Source of the DNA: Nocardioides sp. ChNu-153
Lineage (GTDB): Bacteria; Actinomycetota; Actinomycetes; Propionibacteriales; Nocardioidaceae
DNA: 55,831 bases
Assembly: GCF_030466625.1 (NCBI RefSeq)
Contig: NZ_JADEVT010000003.1
Coordinates: forward strand, 268,188-324,018
Direction: 5' to 3'
The notes under the pieces are model-generated. The model made no database searches. It saw only the letters and a program-made list of their open reading frames with translations, and was not told the origin of the DNA. The first letter of the stretch is position 1; each line of letters opens with the position of its first letter. The position numbers and the translations under genes are program-made. Positions 8,178 to 15,859 of the stretch are shown in pieces.

Positions 8178-8594
8178 ATGACGGACTACACGCTCTCGGT
8201 CACCACGGACCGCGGGTACGACGAGACGGTCGCGGCCGTGCGCGAGGAGCTCGCGGAGGCGGGGTTCGGCGTGCTGACCGAGATCGACCTGCGCGCCACC
8301 CTGAAGGCCAAGCTCGACGTCGACGTCGCCCCTCAGGTGATCCTGGGCGCGTGCCGCCCGCAGCTGGCCCACGAGGCGCTGCAGGCCGACCCATCGATCG
8401 CCGCACTGCTGCCGTGCAACGTGGTGGTGCGCTCGACCGGGGAAACGACGACCGTGGTCGAGGCCTTCGACCCGGCGGTCATGACCTCGTTCTCCGGCGA
8501 CGCGGGCGAGGTCCTCCGTCGCGTCTCGCAGGACGCCCGGACCCGGCTCTCGTCGGCCCTCGCGGCCGTCGCCACCCGAGGAGAGCAGTCGTGA
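8178..8594 (+). CDS. DUF302 domain protein
   Basis: A 138-aa protein matching the DUF302 family from MTDYTLSVTTDRGYDETVAA through ILGACRPQLAHEAL, which contains the family's conserved Cys-Arg-Pro, to LLPCNVVVR. The family is small and soluble and often sits beside sulfur-oxidation or metal genes. Its function is unknown. ATG 8178 is chosen over an upstream in-frame ATG because the domain starts there and GAAAGGCAGGA precedes it. It is translationally coupled to the downstream repressor (4-bp overlap) and shares operators C1/C2 with the rhodanese operon. Confidence 0.88.
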   Translation: MTDYTLSVTTDRGYDETVAAVREELAEAGFGVLTEIDLRATLKAKLDVDVAPQVILGACRPQLAHEALQADPSIAALLPCNVVVRSTGETTTVVEAFDPAVMTSFSGDAGEVLRRVSQDARTRLSSALAAVATRGEQS

Positions 8595-8863
8595 CGGACC
8601 TCGACCCGACCGAGATCAAAGCGATCACCACCCGCATGAAGCGCGCCAACGGACACCTCGCGAGCGTCATCCGGATGATGGAGGAGGGCTCGTCCTGCGA
8701 GGACGTCCTGACCCAACTGGCTGCCGTCAACAAGGCGCTCTCACGCGCCGGCTACGCGATCGTCGCCACCGGCCTGCAGCACTGCCTGGCCGACGCCGGC
8801 GAGGAGGGCATCGACGCCGTCGACGTGAAGAAGATGGAGAAGCTGTTTCTAGCGCTCGCCTGA
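8591..8863 (+). CDS. CsoR/CstR-family repressor, probably persulfide-sensing
   Basis: A 90-aa all-helical DUF156 repressor. Aligned to the M. tuberculosis CsoR numbering, Cys36 (GSSCEDV) and Cys65 (LQHC) are present but the Cu(I) ligand His61 is Gly. Persulfide sensors such as CstR keep both Cys and lack the His. With rhodanese, MBL and TauE genes across the promoter, a reactive-sulfur sensor is the best reading. The GTG start overlaps the DUF302 stop. It probably autoregulates through the palindromes at 8056–8103. Copper sensing is the alternative. Confidence 0.9.
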   Translation: MTDLDPTEIKAITTRMKRANGHLASVIRMMEEGSSCEDVLTQLAAVNKALSRAGYAIVATGLQHCLADAGEEGIDAVDVKKMEKLFLALA

Positions 8864-8899
8864 CGGGGGCCGTGGAGTCGCGTGCCCCAAGGTGTGGTC

Positions 8900-8917
8900 C
8901 ACAAACGGCGGTTTGTG
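8900..8917. terminator. Possible terminator after the csoR-like gene
   Basis: The dyad CACAAAC–ggcg–GTTTGTG lies 36 bp after the repressor stop. The stem is short and there is no clear T-run, so a protein-binding palindrome is equally possible. Confidence 0.3.
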
Positions 8918-9009
8918 ATCTTCCAGACCGCCTGGCGGTTCCGCAGGCAAGGTCCCGGACAATCAATCGGCGCGACCGGGCGTCGACTTGGGCCTTGAGA
9001 GGATCAGTC

Positions 9010-9507
9010 ATGCAGTTGGTTGGCCCGCGCGCTGGGGACCGATGGATTGCCAGGCAGGTCGTTCTGTCCGGCCTATGGTTCTTGCTGCCCCTAGCGCTGG
9101 CGGCAGTCGGCGTTTCCCTGATTGACGGCCCGCCGACCTGGGCTGAGCTACGCGCAGGCGCTGCGCCGCTTGCGGCCGCAGCCGGCTTGGGGCTGCTGTG
9201 GGGTGGGTTCCGGGCTTCGTACTGGTGCCGGAGGCTGGGCGACAACACGGTGGACCTCGCGGGCGATGAACTGGTTCTTTGCACCCGACGCGGCTCGCAG
9301 CGACTTGAGTTAGCCCGCATTCGAGGCGCGCGTGTCGACGGCCGGCTCCGATGGTTCGACTTCGTGCAGGTACCGGCTGGGGGCGAGGGGCCACCGCGCC
9401 TGCGGCTGTTCCATGATGGCGAGCTGGTGATGTCGGAGCCGTTGCTGATCTGGGGGGACCGCCGGGCTCAGCACATTCAGGACCTGTTGCGGGCCGAGAC
9501 CGGCTGA
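9010..9507 (+). CDS. Hypothetical membrane protein with C-terminal PH-like region
   Basis: A 165-aa protein I do not recognise by family. It has two hydrophobic segments near residues 18–36 and 50–65, then a soluble beta-rich tail (VDLAGDELVLCTRRGSQRLE…) resembling bacterial PH-like domains that follow paired helices. ATG 9010 is preceded by GAGAGGA; the frame is open upstream but without membrane or domain features. It stands alone between the csoR-like gene and the disrupted kinase. Base composition is less extreme than in the housekeeping genes, consistent with acquired DNA. Confidence 0.6.
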   Translation: MQLVGPRAGDRWIARQVVLSGLWFLLPLALAAVGVSLIDGPPTWAELRAGAAPLAAAAGLGLLWGGFRASYWCRRLGDNTVDLAGDELVLCTRRGSQRLELARIRGARVDGRLRWFDFVQVPAGGEGPPRLRLFHDGELVMSEPLLIWGDRRAQHIQDLLRAETG

Positions 9508-9939
9508 TTCCAGCACTGTCGATCTCAAGAATGCTCGATGGTCTTCGCCATCTTCAGCGGTCTGCAAGTCATTAGTGCGCCGAGCGGGACAGTGGTGCGC
9601 AATCGTTCTTTTCTGAGCCTGCCGTTCTTCGAGCGTTCCAGGGCCACATCGCGGTGGGTCAGAACCCGTAGCCGAAAACTACGGCTCACTAGAGGCCCGC
9701 CTACCGTTTGTGAACCTGACTGCCTCAAGTGGTGTGCCGCCGCCCAGCCCGCCGGCTGCTGAGCCGGTGCCGCCTCGGTGCAGACCCTGGTGCGCCGTGC
9801 GCGCGCGTACGACCGGCGACCAGCAGCCCGAGCTGCCGGTCGACGCGTCGGGCGCGGCACGTGTGGAGCGTGTGTCCGTGGAGGCCGTGACTGGGGCGGC
9901 GGCGTCCTGGCCGAGACCGACGCGGTGCTGGACCACCGC
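9508..9939. other. 432-bp gap without a recognisable gene
   Basis: No credible coding sequence is visible on either strand. A small hairpin CCGTAG–(7 nt)–CTACGG lies at 9666–9684, with no T-run. The gap separates the hypothetical membrane protein from the C-terminal end of the interrupted histidine kinase and may contain remnants of older insertions. Confidence 0.5.
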
Positions 9940-10192
9940 TCAGGAGGTGGGCAGGGTCACCACGAAGCGGGCGCCGCCGAGCGGTGAGGTCACGACGGCG
10001 GCGTCGCCGCCGTGCGCCCGCGCCACCTCGCGGACGATGGCCAGGCCCAGCCCGCTGCCGCCGTCGTCGCGGGCCCGGGCCTCGTCGAGGCGCACGAAGC
10101 GCTCGAAGACGCGGTCGCGGTCGGCCGGGGGCACCCCGGACCCGTCGTCGTCCACGACGAGCTCCACGACGCCGTCGGGCCGGGCGCCGGAG
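9940..10192 (-). pseudogene. Histidine kinase, C-terminal fragment (cut off by transposon)
   Basis: This encodes the end of a HATPase domain: the G1 box DDDGSGVP, the F box FERFVRLD and the G2 box GGSGLGLAIV, then the normal C-terminus. The N-terminal 378 codons lie 16 kb away at 26448–27583. Joining the parts with a single copy of the 7-bp duplication gives a 1389-bp frame (462 aa) reading through …TVALSSGARPDG…. No mutation is visible in the fragment, so disruption looks recent. An open frame continues upstream through the merR region but is only a shadow there. Confidence 0.95.
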
Positions 10193-10199
10193 GACAAGG
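10193..10199. repeat. Left target-site duplication GACAAGG
   Basis: The 7-bp direct repeat GACAAGG directly abuts the left transposon end. The identical sequence abuts the right end at 26448–26454. Confidence 0.92.
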
Positions 10200-10248
10200 T
10201 GTGGCTTTCGCCGTTATATGGCGGGGTTCTGTCGACGCTCTGTGGCGG
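10200..10248 (+). repeat. Terminal inverted repeat, outer left (L)
   Basis: It starts TGTGGCTTTCGCCG, with TGGCGGGGTTCT from position 20 and CGCT…GTGGCGG from position 37. These blocks occur at the same spacing, without gaps, in the other three ends at 15245, 22279 and 26447. Confidence 0.9.
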
Positions 10249-10285
10249 CATCTGCTCATGGCGATACACGCGAGCACCGGTCTGG

Positions 10286-10675
10286 TCACAGATAGCGGCA
10301 GACGGTCGTGGTGTCGCATTTGGTGGGGTCGCTGGTGGTGGCACTGTGGTGAAGGTGCGCGACGGTGTGTCGCAGTGCTTGCAGGTCGGCGATTTGGCGG
10401 TCCAGGTCGCCCAGGTGGGCTTCGAGCAGGGCGTGCACGTGCTGGCAGGGTGCGACTCCGGCGTCGCGGATGTCGAGGATCTCGCGAATCTGGGCCAGGG
10501 TGAGCCCAGCGGTGCGGCCGCGGCGAACGAAGTCCAGGCGCGCCAGGGCCGCAGGGGTGTAGTCGCGGTATCCGTTGGCGGTGCGCTCAGGCGCAGGTAG
10601 TAGGCCGGCTTCTTCGTAGAAGCGCAGCGTCTTGGTTGTGGTGCCGCTGGCCACGGCCAACTCACCGATGCGCAC
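10286..10675 (-). CDS. merR: MerR-family mercury-responsive regulator
   Basis: A 129-aa regulator: winged-helix DNA-binding domain (residues 1–70, MRIGELAVASGTTTKTLRFYE), a long dimerisation helix (about 78–110) and a C-terminal metal loop. Cys77, Cys120 and Cys126 are spaced like the three Hg(II)-binding Cys of classical MerR. It uses a GTG start and diverges from merA. In the established mechanism MerR bends the merA promoter and activates it when Hg(II) binds. Related actinobacterial regulators may also answer to other thiophilic metals. Confidence 0.9.
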   Translation of the reverse strand: MRIGELAVASGTTTKTLRFYEEAGLLPAPERTANGYRDYTPAALARLDFVRRGRTAGLTLAQIREILDIRDAGVAPCQHVHALLEAHLGDLDRQIADLQALRHTVAHLHHSATTSDPTKCDTTTVCRYL

Positions 10676-10710
10676 AGTGGCCCCTTTCTCGGCTCTCGTC
10701 CATGTTCGCC

Positions 10711-10742
10711 TTGACCTTCCCCTGCGCTGGAACGTCCACTAT
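10711..10742 (+). promoter_or_regulatory. MerR-controlled merA promoter
   Basis: A −35 box TTGACC (10711–10716) and a −10-like CACTAT (about 10737–10742) are separated by 19–20 bp, the overlong spacer typical of MerR promoters. The dyad TTCC…GGAA sits in the spacer. Assignment is by position between merR and merA. Confidence 0.65.
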
Positions 10743-10780
10743 GGACGCTGAAGAGGGGTCACGCGAAGGAAGGTGGGCAA

Positions 10781-12181
10781 ATGGGTGTGGACTACGACGT
10801 CGATCTGGCCGTGATCGGCTCAGGAGGCGCGGCGATGTCCGCCGCCATCGCGGCCAGCCAGGCCGGTAAGAGCGTCGTGCTGGTTGAGCGCGGTGTTCTG
10901 GGCGGGACGTGCGTGAACATCGGCTGCGTGCCGTCCAAGACGCTCCTGGCGGCCGCCGGGGCCCGGCACGCCGCGCTCACCAATCCCTTCAAAGGTGCCC
11001 CAACGTCAGCCGCACCGGTGAACCTCGGCGATCTGGTGGCCCAGAAGGACGCACTCATCGAGCGCCTGCGTGATGCGAAGTACGCCGATGTGGCCGCTGC
11101 CTACGGCTTCCAGGTCCGCCCAGGCCAGGCCAGCTTCCTGGACGGGGACACCCTGGCCGTCGACGGCCAGGCGCTGCGGGCCCGGGCCTATCTGGTCGCC
11201 ACCGGTGCCACCCCCGCCATCCCGGAGGTGGTCGGTCTCGACTCTGTGGACCGGCTGACGTCCACCACCGCGATGCAGCTGACCGAGCTGCCTGAGTCCC
11301 TGGTCGTTATCGGTGGCGGGTACGTCGGGATGGAGCAGGCCCAGCTGTTCGCTCACCTCGGCACCCGGGTCTCTGTGGTCGGGCGTCTGGCGCCGCACGC
11401 CGAGCCGGAGCTGGCCCAGAGACTTCGGGAAGTCTTCACCGACGACGGCATCACCGTGGTCGAAGAGCGCGCGACCACTGTGGCCCGCGAACCAGGCCCC
11501 GCAGGAGAGGTGGTGGTGACCACGGACTCGGGCGAACAGGTGCGCGGCGCGCAGGTCCTGGTGGCCACCGGACGCCTGCCCCGCACCGACGGCCTGAACC
11601 TGGCCGCTGCCGGTGTGGACGTGGACGAGCGCGGCTTCGTCGTGGTCGACCAGACCCAGCGCACCTCCAACCCGCGCGTCTGGGCCGCCGGTGACGTCTC
11701 GGGGGCTCCCCAGTACGTCTACGCCGCCGCCGCCGGCGGTCGGGCCGCCGCGCTCAACGCCCTGACCGAGGACAGGTACCCGCCGGCAGCTCGGGTCGAC
11801 TACGCCGGCTTTCCTGCGGTCGTGTTCACCCGGCCCCAGCTGGCCTCGGCGGGGTTGACCGAGGACGAGGCCCTCACCCGAGGGCACGCGTGCGACTGCC
11901 GCGTCCTGGACCTGTCCGATGTCCCCCGGGCGCTCGTCCAGCACGACACCCGCGGGGCGGTGAAGCTCGTCGCCGACGCCGTGAGCGGCAAGGTTCTGGG
12001 CGTGCACGCTCTGGCGGACGGGGCCGGGGAGATCATGCTGGCGGCCACCTACGCCATCAAAAGCGGCATGACCGTCGACGATCTGGCCGACACCTGGGCG
12101 CCGTACCTGACCATGAGCGAAAGCCTGCGCATCGTGGCCGGCCTCTTCCGAAACCAGATGCCGACGTCATGCTGCGCCTGA
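10781..12181 (+). CDS. merA: Mercuric reductase (short form without HMA domain)
   Basis: A 466-aa FAD/NADPH oxidoreductase that reduces Hg(II) to volatile Hg(0) in the cytoplasm. An N-terminal FAD motif (VIGSGGAAMSAA) is followed by the redox pair in GGTCVNIGC (Cys44, Cys49), the NADPH site GGGYVGMEQAQ, the FAD motif WAAGD and the dimerisation domain. The C-terminus ends CCA (Cys464, Cys465), the vicinal pair that delivers Hg(II) and separates MerA from dihydrolipoamide dehydrogenases. The N-terminal metal-binding domain of longer MerA forms is absent. GAAGGAAGGTGGG precedes ATG 10781. No merT, merP or merB is visible. Confidence 0.95.
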   Translation: MGVDYDVDLAVIGSGGAAMSAAIAASQAGKSVVLVERGVLGGTCVNIGCVPSKTLLAAAGARHAALTNPFKGAPTSAAPVNLGDLVAQKDALIERLRDAKYADVAAAYGFQVRPGQASFLDGDTLAVDGQALRARAYLVATGATPAIPEVVGLDSVDRLTSTTAMQLTELPESLVVIGGGYVGMEQAQLFAHLGTRVSVVGRLAPHAEPELAQRLREVFTDDGITVVEERATTVAREPGPAGEVVVTTDSGEQVRGAQVLVATGRLPRTDGLNLAAAGVDVDERGFVVVDQTQRTSNPRVWAAGDVSGAPQYVYAAAAGGRAAALNALTEDRYPPAARVDYAGFPAVVFTRPQLASAGLTEDEALTRGHACDCRVLDLSDVPRALVQHDTRGAVKLVADAVSGKVLGVHALADGAGEIMLAATYAIKSGMTVDDLADTWAPYLTMSESLRIVAGLFRNQMPTSCCA

Positions 12182-12383
12182 AACCCGCGGCCCCAGCGGG
12201 GTGGACGAGGGCTCCCGCGGCGGCCCGCCTGGCGCCGTGAATGTGCCTTAAAAACCTACAGTCTTATGAGACACCAGGCGGGGACCGGACGCCGAGACCG
12301 CTTCATGGGCCGATGGGCACCTTCTGCCTCTCGCGAAGTCGTCTCACCGTGAACTGTCGCAGGGTGGTGCTCGGTAGGGGTTT

Positions 12384-13004
12384 GTGAGTCATAATCATGT
12401 CATGAGGCTCTTGGGGTACACCCGCGTGAGCACTGCGAGTCAGGACGCGCAGTTGCAGTTGGATGCACTCGTGGATTCCGGGGTGCAGAAGCGGGATGTG
12501 TTCGCGGATGTGACCTCGGGTAGCCGGACCGCGATCGAACGCCCGGGGATGAAGCGCCTGTTGGACTATGCCGAGTCCGGCGACACGGTCGTGGTGTGGC
12601 GCATCGACCGGCTCGGCCGATCCTTGATCGATGTCCTCAACACCGTGAACCTGATGCGCGACAAGGGCGTAAAGATCAAGTCGCTTTCGGACGGCATCGA
12701 CCCGGAGACCACTTCCGGCCGGTTAATGCTGGGCATGCTGGCCACGCTGGCCGAGTACGAGCGCGAGCTGATCACCGAGCGAGTCAATGCCGGCATCGCT
12801 GCGGCGAAGCAGAGCGGTACCCGGTTCGGTCGGCCGCCTGTTGACCCGGCGGTGATTGCGGAGAAACTCGACATCGCTCGGGACGCCCGCGCCAAGGGTC
12901 GCACCGCCGAGGAAGCCGCCCGATTGGTCGGATGGTCTCGCGCCACGCTGTACCGGCACCAACAGGCTGCCCGCGACCGCGACATGGTCTCCCAGCAGGT
13001 GTGA
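12384..13004 (+). CDS. Serine recombinase (resolvase), left arm
   Basis: A 206-aa (or 200-aa, if ATG 12402 is used) small serine recombinase. The catalytic Ser lies in the start of the domain, RLLGYTRVSTASQD. YERELITERV and GRPPVDPAV follow, then a C-terminal helix-turn-helix (TAEEAARLVGWSRATLYRH). It should resolve cointegrates made by the adjacent transposase at a res site, probably in the 200 bp upstream. The GTG at 12384 has GGGG three bases upstream. The alternative ATG has no ribosome site but matches the usual family N-terminus. The stop is 1 bp from the transposase start. Confidence 0.92.
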   Translation: MSHNHVMRLLGYTRVSTASQDAQLQLDALVDSGVQKRDVFADVTSGSRTAIERPGMKRLLDYAESGDTVVVWRIDRLGRSLIDVLNTVNLMRDKGVKIKSLSDGIDPETTSGRLMLGMLATLAEYERELITERVNAGIAAAKQSGTRFGRPPVDPAVIAEKLDIARDARAKGRTAEEAARLVGWSRATLYRHQQAARDRDMVSQQV

Positions 13005-13005
13005 C

Positions 13006-14385
13006 ATGGACGGGCCGCAGCGGTGGCGAATCCTCCGGCTTCACGTCGAGGACGGCATCTCGCTGACGACCCTGGCCCGTGACACCGGCACCGGGCTGCG
13101 GACACTGCAACGCTGGCACCAGCTTTACAAGACCGGCGGCATCGCGGCGTTGGAGCCGCGGCCACGACGCGACACGGGATCTCGACGCACTCCGGCGGAA
13201 CTGGTCACGTTTCTCGAGCACCTCGCGCTGACCCGCCCACGCCCGAGCACCGCTGCATTGCACCGGCTCACCACGGCCGAAGCGGGTCGCTTGGGTTTGG
13301 CGGCCCCGAGCTATGCCACGGTCCGCGCCATCGTCCACGCTTTGGACCCGGCCCTGGTGACGCTTGCTCTGGAGGGGCCGGCAGCATATCGGGACCGCTA
13401 TGAACTGGTGTTCCGCCATCGCGCCGAACGGCCGAATGTGACGTGGCAAGCCGATCACACCGAACTCGACATCCTCATCACCGGCGCCAGCGGCACCCCC
13501 GACCGGCCCTGGCTGACGGTGGTGATGGACGACTACTCCCGCGCGGTCTGCGGGTACATGGTCTTCACCGGGGCGCCATCGGCGATGAACACCGCGCTGG
13601 TGCTACGACAGGCGATCTGGCGCAAGACCGAACCGGCCTGGGCGATGTGCGGACTACCCGACGTCCTCTATATCGATCACGGCAGCGACTTCACCAGCCG
13701 CCACCTCGAGTACACCGCGGTCTCACTGAAAATCCGCCTCATCTTCTCCACCGTCGGTCGCCCGCAAGGCCGAGGCAAGATCGAGCGGTTCTTCGGCACA
13801 GTCAACACCGAGCTCCTGGCCACCCTGCCCGGACATCTGGCACCAGGGGCCAAGACACCTCCATCTCTGGATCTACCTGCGCTCGATCAGGCGATCGCCG
13901 GTTTCATCGCCACCTACAACGAGCGGACCCACCGGGAGATCGGGACGAGCCCGAAGAAGGCGTGGATCGGTGACGGGTGGTTGCCACGCATGCCCGAATC
14001 CCTCGATGAACTCGACGGACTGCTGCTGACGGTGCCCAAGCACCGCACCGTGCAGCGTGACGGCATCCACTTCCAAGGCCGGCGCTACCTCGCGCCAACT
14101 CTGGCACCGTTCGTTGGCCGCCCGGTGACGATCCGCTACGACCCGCGTGACATCTCCGAGGTTCGCGTATACGACCGCGACACCTTCCTCTGCGTGGCCA
14201 TCGATGAGGCGCACCCGAACCAACGGGTAAGCCTGCAAGAAGTCGAGACCGCACGCCGAGCCCGCCGGCGCCAACTGCGCAAAGACATCAACGACCGCAT
14301 CCCGCGTATCGCCGATCGGGCCGAACCGCGCACCGCCGCCCCCGGAGCGCGGCCAACCAAGCTGCGCACCTACGAAGAGGACTAA
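13006..14385 (+). CDS. tniA: TniA-like DDE transposase, left arm
   Basis: A 459-aa transposase of the Mu/TniA type: N-terminal helix-turn-helix (SLTTLARDTGTGLRTLQRWH), an RNase H-like catalytic core, and a C-terminal Mu-type barrel and basic tail. The catalytic triad is visible as Asp about 150 (WQADHT), Asp about 224 (YIDHGSDF) and Glu about 260 (GRGKIERFFGT). It cuts and joins the transposon ends together with the downstream ATPase. It is clearly homologous over its full length to the right-arm copy at 23144–24541 but diverged from it. The longer open frame upstream overlaps the recombinase and is rejected. Confidence 0.93.
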   Translation: MDGPQRWRILRLHVEDGISLTTLARDTGTGLRTLQRWHQLYKTGGIAALEPRPRRDTGSRRTPAELVTFLEHLALTRPRPSTAALHRLTTAEAGRLGLAAPSYATVRAIVHALDPALVTLALEGPAAYRDRYELVFRHRAERPNVTWQADHTELDILITGASGTPDRPWLTVVMDDYSRAVCGYMVFTGAPSAMNTALVLRQAIWRKTEPAWAMCGLPDVLYIDHGSDFTSRHLEYTAVSLKIRLIFSTVGRPQGRGKIERFFGTVNTELLATLPGHLAPGAKTPPSLDLPALDQAIAGFIATYNERTHREIGTSPKKAWIGDGWLPRMPESLDELDGLLLTVPKHRTVQRDGIHFQGRRYLAPTLAPFVGRPVTIRYDPRDISEVRVYDRDTFLCVAIDEAHPNQRVSLQEVETARRARRRQLRKDINDRIPRIADRAEPRTAAPGARPTKLRTYEED

Positions 14386-14387
14386 GG

Positions 14388-15197
14388 ATGGCCAAGGACT
14401 TCATCATCACCAAGGAACATCGCCGGTTCACCGAATTCGCCACCGCGGTACGCAAGGAACGCACCATCGGCATCTGTCACGGCGACGCCGGCATCGGCAA
14501 GACCCAATCGGCACGCCGATACGCCCACTGGGACACCGTGGAACCGTTCATCACCGAATGGGGGCCGCGCACCGAAGACGACGCCAAGCTTTATGCAACT
14601 GCGAACCGGTGCCGGACCGTGTTCTACACCCCCGAGGTGCTCCCCAGGCCCAAAATCCTCATGCACGAGATCGCGCACCTGCAGACAAAGCTCGGCATCT
14701 GCATCGACGAACACCAGCGCAACATCGGCAAAGTCACCGGCGCCCGCTCAGGTCACACCAACAAGTGGGTCGAGCTGCTCATCATCGATGAAGCCGAACG
14801 ACTGGCCCCGACCGCACTCGAACTCCTCCGTGATGAACACGACCGCTACGACCTGGCGATCATCCTCATCGGCATGCCTGGCAGTGACCAGCGGTTTCGC
14901 CACTACCCTCAGCTCTACAGCCGCCTCGGATTTTCACACCGATACCGGGCACTAGGACGCGAGGAACTGCTCTTCGTCCTCGATCGCCATTGGAAACGCC
15001 TCGGCCGCACTCTTGACCCAGACGACTTCACCGACGCTCAAGCGATCGCCGCGATCGAACGCATCACCCGGGGCAACTTCCGCCTCCTCGAACGCCTCTT
15101 CCCTCAGATCGCCCGAGTGCTCACGATCAACCAACTCGAGACCATCACCGACGACGTCATAGAATCCGCCGCCAGCATCCTCGTGATCGGAAACTAA
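14388..15197 (+). CDS. tniB: TniB-like AAA ATPase, left arm
   Basis: A 269-aa ATP-binding transposition protein of the TniB/MuB class. Walker A is GDAGIGKT (32–39) and Walker B is ELLIIDEAE (129–137), followed by a sensor-like LIGMPG. Such ATPases choose target DNA and activate the transposase. It is 2 bp downstream of tniA. Its stop is followed at once by the inner transposon end (15197–15245). Confidence 0.92.
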   Translation: MAKDFIITKEHRRFTEFATAVRKERTIGICHGDAGIGKTQSARRYAHWDTVEPFITEWGPRTEDDAKLYATANRCRTVFYTPEVLPRPKILMHEIAHLQTKLGICIDEHQRNIGKVTGARSGHTNKWVELLIIDEAERLAPTALELLRDEHDRYDLAIILIGMPGSDQRFRHYPQLYSRLGFSHRYRALGREELLFVLDRHWKRLGRTLDPDDFTDAQAIAAIERITRGNFRLLERLFPQIARVLTINQLETITDDVIESAASILVIGN

Positions 15198-15245
15198 CGC
15201 CCCCAAGCGATCACAGAAAACCGCCGCAAAGCACTCAAACCCACA
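15197..15245 (-). repeat. Inner inverted repeat of the left arm (i1)
   Basis: Read inward on the minus strand it starts TGTGGGTTTGAGTGC and carries GGCGG and TCGCTTGGGGGCG blocks at the same positions as the other three ends. It is the most diverged of the four. Confidence 0.75.
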
Positions 15246-15318
15246 CCCGGGCCTCCGTCGGCGACAGGCTCAAAAACGACCGTTTGTGGAGCCTGCAGCT
15301 CGCGTGAGCATGGTCGGG

Positions 15319-15783
15319 CTAGGTGAGTTCCTCTTCGAGTTCGTGACGGTTGGCGCGCGAGGGGTGAAAGCGCTGCACCTCGACCGCCACCGGTTGGGGG
15401 GTAACGCCGGGCCCGCCGCGCGTGAGCCATGCGGCGATCTCGTGGGTGCTGAGGTCGTCGTTGCATTGTCCGATCCAGACCGGCGCCTCGCCGTTCGCGA
15501 GTTCCTGACTGGCGGGGATTAAGACGACCACGTTGGAGTGGTCGCACGCATCGAGGCAGCGGCTGGCGACGACGCGGCCGCCCCCCTCGATGGCGGCGGC
15601 GCGGAGTACCTCTAGTTGCCGGCGGTGATCGATGTCTGGGTGTTTGTGGCGGCTTCCGCAGTCGCCGCCCCGGCAGACCACCGCAACCATTTCCTCGGCG
15701 GCGCCAGTCGGTGCGCCCTTGGGCTTTCTGGGGTGTCGTCGAGGCACGCAGCTTCTCCGGTTCTTGTGTCGCAACGGGGTCAC
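15319..15783 (-). CDS. [2Fe-2S] thioredoxin-like ferredoxin domain protein
   Basis: A protein of up to 154 aa. The recognisable fold begins at MVAVVCRGGDCGS (ATG 15690, giving 123 aa) and contains four Cys: CRGGDC, then ASRCLDAC. This is the cluster-binding pattern of thioredoxin-like [2Fe-2S] ferredoxins. The N-terminal 31 residues are basic and may be untranslated. It is the last gene of the leftward copper operon, 76 bp after the F510_1955 gene. A redox role in copper handling is inferred from context only. Confidence 0.78.
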   Translation of the reverse strand: MTPLRHKNRRSCVPRRHPRKPKGAPTGAAEEMVAVVCRGGDCGSRHKHPDIDHRRQLEVLRAAAIEGGGRVVASRCLDACDHSNVVVLIPASQELANGEAPVWIGQCNDDLSTHEIAAWLTRGGPGVTPQPVAVEVQRFHPSRANRHELEEELT

Positions 15784-15859
15784 GTTGTGCGGGGCCAGGT
15801 GTCGCGTCGCGGTGCGATGGTCGGCCGGGATGCGCCGATCGCGCAGGTTGGCTGGTCGG

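Larger units (their letters stand above)
10200..15245 (+). mobile_element. Left arm: Tni unit carrying merR–merA
   Basis: A 5.0-kb unit bounded by end L (10200) and the inner end at 15245. Order is merR and merA as cargo, then recombinase, transposase and ATPase reading rightward. The inner end follows the ATPase stop directly, as in the right arm. No duplication matching GACAAGG follows 15245, so the present insertion used L with the far right end rather than this unit alone. Confidence 0.75.

Noticed and set aside
9940..10665. A 242-codon minus-strand frame covering the merR region and kinase tail
   Set aside because: Only the part up to 10192 is real kinase sequence. Upstream it runs through the transposon end and an alternate frame of merR.
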